This document shows positions 1-4,308 of a stretch of DNA of 16,233 nucleotides, one piece after another. Source of the stretch: Desulfobacca acetoxidans. GTDB lineage: Bacteria > Desulfobacterota > Desulfobaccia > Desulfobaccales > 0-14-0-80-60-11. The stretch covers positions 1 through 16,233 of the forward strand of contig DZCR01000070.1 of assembly GCA_022736495.1 (NCBI GenBank), written 5' to 3'. The translations under genes were made by a program, and so were the position numbers. Numbering within the stretch: position 1 is the stretch's first letter; the number at the start of each line of letters is the position of its first letter. Below the pieces are notes generated by a model. It worked only from the letters and a program-made list of their open reading frames with translations. It did not search any database and was not told the origin of the DNA.

Positions 1-217
1 GATGCATTGTGTGGCCTTTTGGCATGGGAACCATTAAATGGCCTGAGTAATAATTTAAGGTAAATGGGAACTATCTATTGCACTAAGTAATATATGGGGT
101 AACTGTTCAGACATCTCAGGAAGCGATTTGAATCTAGGCATTACCGGTAAGGCCTGAACAATCTTAGAACCGAAGGCTAATATACTACGTTTGAATTGTT
201 CCATCTGAAAATCAAGA
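1..217. other. AT-rich stretch with no convincing gene
   Basis: No reading frame here looks like a recognisable protein. The stretch is clearly AT-richer than the chromosomal genes on the right. It lies on the 3' exon side of the minus-strand group II intron that ends near 218. On the minus strand a 49-codon frame (204 down to 55) opens just past the intron end, but it has no ribosome binding site and no family I recognise. The only structure I see is a degenerate 40-bp tandem duplication at 24-103. Confidence 0.5.
24..103. repeat. Degenerate 40-bp tandem duplication
   Basis: Two adjacent 40-nt units, 24-63 and 64-103, both begin ATGGGAAC and both carry AGTAATA about 23 nt later. By hand alignment about 25 of 40 positions match, and about 22 of the first 29. 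No third copy is visible. The function is unknown; it could be the decayed end of a mobile element or chance in AT-rich DNA. Confidence 0.3.
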
Positions 218-588
218 GTCGAGTAGCGTGGGGGAATCTCACCCCCACGCCCTCCCAGAACCGGACGTGAATCTCTCGACTCATCCGGCTCCCATCGATC
301 AACCGCAATAACACGGTCTTGTCTTATTCAATGGCTTCTCCCATTCCTGGTTGACCATCAAATAAAGCCGATCGACACAACCCCTTCGCTCCATCCCCAT
401 TACGGGACTTCCTCGCTACTACGGGTTGTTCCGCCCCTGTGCCCCGCCTCGGTACTCTCACCCTTGTGGGTCCTCCACTTGGGCTTCTCCCTTAACATCG
501 GGACGACAGTTTCCCACGTTCCACATGAGAGCATGGATCAGGTTCACGCCACCTTTATGCCGGACGCCGCTCAGGCGGTAAGCAGTTT
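218..588 (-). mobile_element. Group II intron, 5'-truncated and without an ORF
   Basis: Read on the minus strand, this segment carries the late part of a bacterial group II intron: domain I/II/III-like sequence (around 330-588, including the 'GAGAGTACCGAGGCGGGG' block near 445-462), a short domain IV, a complete domain V (258-291) and domain VI (221-253). The 3' end is probably at 218, where the minus strand reads ...CTCGAC. The intron-encoded reverse transcriptase normally lies in domain IV, but only about 60 nt separate the domain III-like block from domain V, so there is no ORF. The 5' part (GTGYG start and the EBS loops) is missing: at 588/589 the intron sequence gives way to a CRISPR repeat. 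A 3'-intact, 5'-truncated copy is what aborted reverse transcription leaves, but a later deletion is equally possible. Naming rests on recalled family sequence for domains I-III and on directly visible structure for V and VI. Confidence 0.8.
221..291 (-). ncRNA. Group II intron domains V and VI (catalytic core and branch point)
   Basis: Domain V occupies 258-291. Its 34 nt fold exactly as expected: an 8-bp lower helix that includes the catalytic AGC triad, a 2-nt CG bulge on the 3' side, a 6-bp upper helix and a GAGA tetraloop of the GNRA class. Domain VI follows: a 9-bp GC-rich helix (226-234 with 242-250) and an outer GAG/CTC helix, with an unpaired A on the minus strand at 224 in the position of the lariat branch point. 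The catalytic end of the intron therefore looks undamaged although the 5' end is gone. Confidence 0.85.
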
Positions 589-664
589 GGGCGTGGGGAC
601 AGCTGTGCAGCGATACCTGGGGGTCAGATATTGACCGGTTCACCCCCACGGGCGTGGGGACAGC
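589..664. CRISPR. CRISPR remnant of type I-E style: half repeat, one spacer, one full repeat
   Basis: A complete 29-bp unit at 636-664 begins CGGTTCACCCCCACG and ends GGGCGTGGGGACAGC. Read on the minus strand it has the usual type I-E layout: a start like GCTGTCCCC, a 7-bp palindromic stem (CCCCACG/CGTGGGG) and an end in GTGAACCG. The 15 nt at 589-603 repeat the last 15 nt of that unit exactly. Between them lies a spacer of exactly 32 nt (604-635), the canonical I-E spacer length. The array is broken on both sides: the left copy is cut by the group II intron, and 665 onward is coding sequence of a type ISP enzyme instead of a further spacer and repeat. No cas gene is in the window. The spacer has no match elsewhere in the window that I can see. 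Confidence 0.75.
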
Positions 665-2406
665 TTTTCCTACCTGGGCGACCCCTCGTTCTTGGTCATG
701 CGCCAGCGTTTCCTGTCCGAGTTTGACGCCCTGTGGTTCGACTGCCTGAACGGCGACAGCCGGGAGACCGGCAAGGTCACCCCGGAAGGCAAGCCCGATC
801 CCAGTGTCTTTTCCACGGAATACAACCGGGAGGGTATCCGGGTGGGCACCGCCATCTGCCTGATGGTGCGGCAAGAAGGCCGCAGGGAGACCCCCACGGC
901 CCGCTTCCGGCATTTCTGGGGAGTGACCAAACGGGCCGACCTGTTGGAGAGCCTGAAGGCGCAGGATTTTGAGGCCCAGTATCAACCTGTCAGCCCAGAT
1001 GTAACGAATCGTTTCACTTTCCGTCCGTCAGAGGTAGCGGGTCACTACCGAGAATGGCCAAAATTGGCGGAACTGGCAGCCATAACTCCTATCACGGGCT
1101 ACAAGGAAAACCGTGGGTTCATTCTTATTGATGGTAACCGGTCTGTTCTGGAAGAGCGAATGAGCAAGTATCTCGATTCGGGGGTCGAATGGGATGACCT
1201 TAAGGCTCTGGGAACAGGGCTGACGAAAAATGCCGCCCGGTTCGATGCAAAAAAGACGAGAACCAAGATCTTGAATTTAGAGAAGTTTGACGCCAACAGG
1301 ATTATCAGGTATATCTTGCGCCCATTCGAACTGAAGTGGTGCTATTATACTTCGATTCGACCACTTTGGAATGAGCCTCGCCCTTCTCTATTTATCCATC
1401 AATTTCCTGGAAACGCATTTCTTGTAAGCCGTCCCGCCGGTGTAGCCAGTCCTGAAGGGGTTCCATTCTATTTTTTAAAGTGCCTGGGAGACTTCGACTT
1501 TATGCGGGGTCATTCATACCATTTCCCTATTCGGCTTCGCAATAAAGGCGAGACGCAAGGCAAGAGAAGTAATCAAGGGAGTTTTTTCGAAACAGACAAT
1601 ACCATCATTGCCAACCTCTCCCCCACTACCCGGACCTATCTTTCCTCCCTGGGCCTTACTGACCCGGACACCGATACCGAGACCGCCGGCCTTATCTGGA
1701 TGCACGCCCTGGCTGTGGGCTACGCTCCCACCTACCTGAAGGAGAACGCCGATGGTATTCGCCAGGACTGGCCCAGGGTGCCCCTGCCGGACACCACCGA
1801 GGCCCTGAAGCAGTCTGCCCGCTTGGGCCGCCAGGTGTCTACTCTGCTGGACACCGAAACCCCGGTTCCGGGGGTGACGGCGGGAGCCGTCCGGCCTGAA
1901 CTCAAGGACCTCGCCGTCATCACCAGGGAGGGCGGCGGCCCCTGAACCCGGACGCCGGAGACCTGGCCCTCACTGTGGGGTGGGGGCATGGCGGGAAAGA
2001 CGGCATCACCATGCCGGGAAAGGGCAAGGCGGTAAAGCGGGACTACACCCCGGAAGAACTGGCGGCCATCCGGGAGGGCGCCCAGGCCCTGGGCCTCACC
2101 GTAGAGGCGGCCCTGGAGCACCTGGGGGAGGCCACCTATGACATTTACCTGAACGACACGGCCTACTGGCGGAATATCCCCGAGAAGGTCTGGAATTACT
2201 ACATCGGCGGCTACCAGGTCATCAAGAAGTGGCTCTCCTACCGGGAAAAGACCCTCCTGGGCCGCCCCTTGTCCCCGGACGAGGTGGAAGAAGTCACCCA
2301 CATGGCCCGCCGCCTAGCCGCCATCGTTCTCTTGGAACCGCCCCTGAACGCCAATTATCAGACCGTCAAGGCCCATTCCTACCCCTGGCCAAGGCAGCAA
2401 GGATAA
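665..2406 (+). pseudogene. Type ISP restriction-modification enzyme, C-terminal part only, with frameshift
   Basis: Two frames together encode the C-terminal half of a type ISP (LlaBIII-like) restriction/methylation enzyme, which normally has helicase, N6-adenine methylase and target-recognition parts in one very long chain. Frame 1 (from about 665 to a stop at 1943-1945) has the end of the methylase domain (DPSFLVMRQRF, NGDSRETGK, GIRVGTAICLMVRQ) and then the target-recognition region (RPFELKWCYYT, PLWNEPRP). The remaining C-terminal domain (YLNDTAYWRNIPEKVW, GGYQVIKKWLSYREK, LLGRPLSPDEV) continues in the -1 frame to 2406; the two frames join cleanly at about 1925-1945, consistent with one lost base in a G/C-rich run. 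The gene has no real start: the open frame runs back into the CRISPR repeat and meets a stop at 632-634. The TTG at 692 is only a default start. It is almost certainly non-functional. The ISP family name is recalled from the C-terminal motif. Confidence 0.78.
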
Positions 2407-2435
2407 GGAGATAATGTTGCAGGTGAAAAGGCTCA

Positions 2436-2496
2436 AAATGCTTCATGAAGCATTTAATCCTCTCTTTTCGGTAGAAAATGCTTCATCCGCGCATTT
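2436..2496. promoter_or_regulatory. Two similar palindromes, probable operator of the toxin-antitoxin locus
   Basis: A perfect 20-bp palindrome, AAATGCTTCATGAAGCATTT, lies at 2436-2455. A second, imperfect site at 2476-2496 keeps the outer half-sites AAATGC and GCATTT and the inner TTCAT, with one extra base in the middle. Their centres are about 41 bp apart, roughly four helical turns. They lie 70-130 bp upstream of the UPF0175 antitoxin start. Toxin-antitoxin loci are often autorepressed through paired palindromes, so I infer an operator. A possible -10 (TAGAAT, 2540-2545) follows, without a good -35. Confidence 0.5.
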
Positions 2497-2564
2497 AGCC
2501 AGGGCTTCCAAATCCTCCCAAATTGCTCAGGATTTGGGTTAGAATAGAGATGGAGGAACACCAC

Positions 2565-2819
2565 ATGACCGTACAACTTACCATAGACCTGCCGGAGGAT
2601 GTCTTTTCCCTGCTGAGGAAAAGCCCCACCGAATTTGTCGGAGAGTTGCGCCTGGCCGCCGCGGTGAAGTGGTATGAACTGGAAATGATATCGCAATCCA
2701 AGGCTGCTGAACTGGCCGGGGTGAGTCGCCAGGAGTTTTTGGAGGCCCTCAATCGTTTCAAGGTCTCGCCCTTCCAGGTGACCCCTGAGGAACTTGCCGG
2801 GGAAGCGGCAGATGCATAG
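2565..2819 (+). CDS. UPF0175 family antitoxin-like protein
   Basis: The 84-residue product fits the small UPF0175 family, often found as the first gene of a pair with a DUF3368/PIN-domain protein and regarded as an antitoxin. An N-terminal strand (TVQLTIDLPEDV) is followed by a helix-rich part with the family-like segment SKAAELAGVSRQEFLEALNRF (about residues 45-65), which resembles a helix-turn-helix and may bind DNA. I chose the ATG at 2565 over an upstream in-frame start because GGAGGA at 2552-2557 lies at the right distance and the family begins here. The last codons overlap the next gene (ATG at 2812, stop at 2817). Paired palindromes upstream suggest autoregulation. The gene looks intact although its toxin partner is cut short. 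Confidence 0.8.
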   Translation: MTVQLTIDLPEDVFSLLRKSPTEFVGELRLAAAVKWYELEMISQSKAAELAGVSRQEFLEALNRFKVSPFQVTPEELAGEAADA

Positions 2820-3000
2820 GAAGTGGGTGGTAAACGCTTCTCCGTTAATTGTTTTGGGAAGGATTAACCACCTCTTTCTCCTCCAGCATTTGGCCGAAGA
2901 AATCGTGGTACCGGCTGGGGTGGCGAAGGAGATCGCCCGGGGGCCTGAAGATGACCCGGCTAGGCAATGGCTGCCAACCGGCAGGCGGTGGACCGGTTAG
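2812..3000 (+). pseudogene. DUF3368/PIN-domain toxin, truncated after the N-terminal third
   Basis: The frame overlaps the antitoxin end by 8 bp and codes for 62 residues. It begins with KWVVNASPLIVLGRI and continues EEIVVPAGVAKEIARGPEDDPARQWL, which matches the N-terminal part of DUF3368 proteins (PIN-fold putative RNases, usually around 150-165 residues). The family similarity stops near 2965; the remaining residues (PTGRRWTG) and the stop at 3000 look like foreign sequence joined on. The C-terminal acidic residues that a PIN nuclease needs are absent, so the toxin should be inactive. The usual first Asp of the PIN fold is Asn here (VVNAS), which as far as I recall occurs in this subgroup. 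The breakpoint lies about 170 bp before the tRNA fragment, in the same scarred region. Confidence 0.7.
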
Positions 3001-3138
3001 ATGACGATCTTTCGACCACTTACGGCCAAAAAGCTGGGTGCAGATAGGGTGCAGAGGCTCTTCTTGAAGCTGTAAATATGTGCACCTTTGGCAAGGCTAA
3101 GTGGTTGAACTCATTGATATCACTATTCTTTCATACAA
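3001..3138. other. Non-coding scar between toxin remnant and tRNA fragment
   Basis: No gene is visible. The stretch contains two direct copies of GGGTGCAGA (3036-3044 and 3047-3055) and an inverted TGCACC at 3081-3086. Short repeats of this kind near an attachment site can be arm-type binding sites of tyrosine integrases, but here this is only an inference. Everything between the cut toxin gene and the tRNA fragment appears to be left over from recombination. Confidence 0.35.
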
Positions 3139-3183
3139 CTCATAACCCGAAGGTCGCAGGTTCAAATCCTGCCCCCGCTACCA
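3139..3183 (+). tRNA. 3' fragment of an initiator-type tRNA (CAT anticodon), likely attachment-site remnant
   Basis: From the anticodon loop onward the sequence is that of a tRNA: loop CTCATAA with anticodon CAT, anticodon-stem 3' strand CCC, variable loop GAAGGTC, T-arm GCAGG-TTCAAAT-CCTGC, acceptor 3' strand CCCCGCT, discriminator A and encoded CCA ending at 3183. It resembles bacterial tRNA-fMet closely. The 5' half (acceptor 5' strand, D-arm, anticodon-stem 5' strand) is missing; the sequence before 3139 does not pair. Position 72 is T where the usual initiator tRNA has A. Fragments running from the anticodon loop to the 3' end are the typical duplicated part when a tyrosine recombinase integrates into a tRNA gene. 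The fragment cannot be a working tRNA gene. Confidence 0.8.
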
Positions 3184-3221
3184 CATTGAATGCCCCCGGC
3201 GTCTACCGGGAACCATTCAAA

Positions 3222-3263
3222 GGGCCTCCCTGATCGGCCTATCTATTCAGGGAGGTCCGTTTT
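3222..3263. terminator. Strong stem-loop after the tRNA fragment, probable terminator
   Basis: A 12-bp stem (3222-3233 with 3247-3258, one G-T pair) encloses a 13-nt loop and is followed on the plus strand by GTTTT. It could have terminated the original tRNA transcript from the left. It also covers the stop codon of the minus-strand integrase remnant (3243-3245), and may serve both directions, although the minus-strand T-run is weak. Confidence 0.55.
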
Positions 3264-3437
3264 CACTAGCTGCATCAGTGTTTCACTTCCAAAGATCAGG
3301 CCCATTAATTTACTTCCGTCTGGCTTCACCCCCTTCAAATAGGTTGCGTACTTCAAGAGAAGCTGGTCAGGCCGCGAATGCCCCATGATTTCAGCAATCC
3401 ACAATGGGTCTTCCCCGGCTGCGATCTTCCCAGCAAA
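3243..3437 (-). pseudogene. Tyrosine integrase remnant 1, C-terminal end only
   Basis: On the minus strand about 65 codons run to a TAG at 3243-3245. They encode the tail of a tyrosine recombinase: GEDPLWIAEIMGHS (the GH of the catalytic box), then LLLKYATYLKG with the candidate nucleophilic Tyr, and a KPDGSKL tail seen in island integrases. Similarity ends near 3437, where the sequence switches to the oppositely oriented second integrase remnant, so the Arg and HxxR boxes are lost. The gene points at the 3' end of the tRNA fragment, 60 bp away. That is the usual position of an integrase beside its attachment site, so I infer this was the integrase of an element inserted in that tRNA. The plus-strand ATG at 3378 lies antisense inside this remnant. 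Confidence 0.7.
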
Positions 3438-3444
3438 TTGAAGC

Positions 3445-3995
3445 GGCCTTTTTCGACTTATATAAGGTCCACTGTGGAAGTGGCCCTTTTAACCGGCATG
3501 AGGCGAGGTGAACTTCTCGGGCTAAAGTGGGAGGAAATTAGGAACGGTTTTATCTACCTTACGGAAACCAAGAGCGGCAAGGCCCGGCAAATCCCGATAA
3601 ATAACCGGCTGGCAGAGGTGTTAAAGGAGGTGCGCCGAGAAAAGCAGTTAAAATCCCCCTATGTGTTCTGCGATTCCCAGGGAAGGCGGTTCTTTGAAGT
3701 GAAGCGGTCCTTTGCCTCTGCATGTCGGCGCGCCGGCTTGGAAGACTTCCGCTTTCACGATCTGCGCCATACCTTTGCTTCCCATCTGGTTATGAACGGG
3801 GTGGGTTTGAAGGCGGTGCAAGAGCTTTTGGGCCATGCAGATATTAAAATGACCATGCGCTATGCCCACCTTTCCCAGGCCCACCTTAAAGAAGCAGTGG
3901 CGGTGCTCAATGATTTGGGCATTGACACAAAATTGACACAATCCCCCCACCAAAACAAAAAGGCTGACAGCCTTACCTCTGTCAACCTCTTGTAA
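3445..3995 (+). pseudogene. Tyrosine integrase remnant 2, catalytic domain without N-terminus
   Basis: The frame is open from 3378, but integrase similarity starts only around 3445-3460. Counting from the ATG at 3378, all catalytic boxes are present: Arg in TGMRRGEL (residue 42), Lys in TKSGKAR (65), HDLRH (127-131), GH (153) and the nucleophile in RYAHLS (Tyr162). The N-terminal SAM-like core-binding and arm-binding domains are missing, so the total is about 180 genuine residues against 350-400 in complete enzymes. The 3' end is 15 bp from the CCA end of the intact tRNA-Pro on the other strand, again the standard place for an integrase beside its target. The remnant is fused head to head with remnant 1. 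Any product would lack DNA-binding parts and is unlikely to recombine. Confidence 0.8.
3952..3974 (-). terminator. Probable terminator of tRNA-Pro
   Basis: Read on the minus strand, a 6-bp stem (AAGGCT/AGCCTT) with a 3-nt loop is followed by TTTTGTTTT. It lies 36 bp beyond the tRNA-Pro CCA end and within the last codons of integrase remnant 2. The short stem keeps confidence moderate. Confidence 0.5.
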
Positions 3996-4009
3996 TCACT
4001 GCAAATTCA

Positions 4010-4086
4010 TGGTCGGGACGAGAGGATTTGAACCTCCGACCCCCTGAACCCCATTCAGGTGCGCTACCAGTCTGCGCCACGTCCCG
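4010..4086 (-). tRNA. tRNA-Pro (GGG)
   Basis: The minus strand folds into a full cloverleaf of 77 nt: acceptor CGGGACG pairing with CGTCCCG, D-arm GCGC...GCGC, anticodon stem CCTGA/TCAGG with loop ATGGGGT (anticodon GGG), variable loop GGGTC, T-arm GGAGG-TTCAAAT-CCTCT (one G-T pair), discriminator A and encoded CCA at 4012-4010. The gene has its own consensus promoter. Its 3' end abuts integrase remnant 2, so it is a likely integration target that stayed intact. No second copy of its 3' end is visible in this window. Confidence 0.95.
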
Positions 4087-4096
4087 ACAAGGCTGA

Positions 4097-4125
4097 ACTA
4101 TATCAACTAGAACTTTCCCTGTCAA
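4097..4125 (-). promoter_or_regulatory. Sigma70-type promoter of tRNA-Pro
   Basis: On the minus strand TTGACA (4125-4120) and TATAGT (4102-4097) are separated by exactly 17 bp, and the tRNA begins 10 bp downstream of the -10 box. The match and spacing are near ideal for a stable-RNA promoter. Confidence 0.85.
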
Positions 4126-4216
4126 TTCCCGGGTTGATTTCTGGCCAGGGCGGCTGATTTAGTTGGGTACTCATGCGTGCGCCACCATTGTGGCCATAAA
4201 GACGGTGTAATAGCAG

Positions 4217-4245
4217 TTGAGATTTCATGACAAACCTGTTAATTT
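4217..4245 (+). promoter_or_regulatory. Possible promoter of the EF-G-like gene
   Basis: TTGAGA (4217-4222) is followed after 17 bp by TAATTT (4240-4245) in an AT-rich patch, unlike the surrounding GC-rich DNA. The -10 match is weak. Transcription from here would start at the foot of the leader hairpin (4249-4290). Confidence 0.3.
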
Positions 4246-4248
4246 TAA

Positions 4249-4290
4249 AAGGTTGCCCCGGTCTGATGGATGACCCGGGGAGGCAACCTT
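4249..4290 (+). promoter_or_regulatory. Leader stem-loop before the EF-G-like gene
   Basis: AAGGTTGCC (4249-4257) pairs perfectly with GGCAACCTT (4282-4290). An inner CCGG/CCGG helix (4258-4261 with 4275-4278) extends it across a 3-nt bulge. No T-run follows, so it is not an ordinary terminator. It ends about 18 nt before the start codon and leaves the ribosome binding site free. It may stabilise the mRNA or act as a protein or ribosome-linked control element; the sequence alone does not say which. Confidence 0.4.
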
Positions 4291-4308
4291 GAGGGAAGGG
4301 AGAGTTTG

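Noticed and set aside
55..204. 49-codon minus-strand frame starting MEQFKRSILAFGSK, just past the intron 3' end
   Set aside because: It has no ribosome binding site and no recognisable family, and lies in AT-rich DNA; it is as likely to be chance or a gene fragment.
226..250. Similarity of the domain VI hairpin (CGTGGGGGTGA) to the CRISPR repeat
   Set aside because: Both are GC-rich palindromes and only 11 nt are shared; domain VI hairpins of this intron type normally have such arms, so I treat it as coincidence.
692..1945. Reading this as a complete 417-residue gene from TTG 692
   Set aside because: Protein similarity continues upstream of 692 and downstream in another frame, so it is a fragment of a pseudogene.
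2414..2542. 42-codon frame with a perfect AAGGAG at 2405-2410, between the ISP remnant and the antitoxin
   Set aside because: The palindromic operator sites lie inside it and explain the sequence better; the product resembles nothing known. The ribosome-binding-like sequence may be chance.
3139..3183. A complete working tRNA gene
   Set aside because: No D-arm, acceptor 5' strand or anticodon-stem 5' strand exists upstream.
3378..3444. Plus-strand start of integrase 2 at ATG 3378
   Set aside because: The first 22 or so codons are antisense to integrase remnant 1 and do not resemble an integrase.
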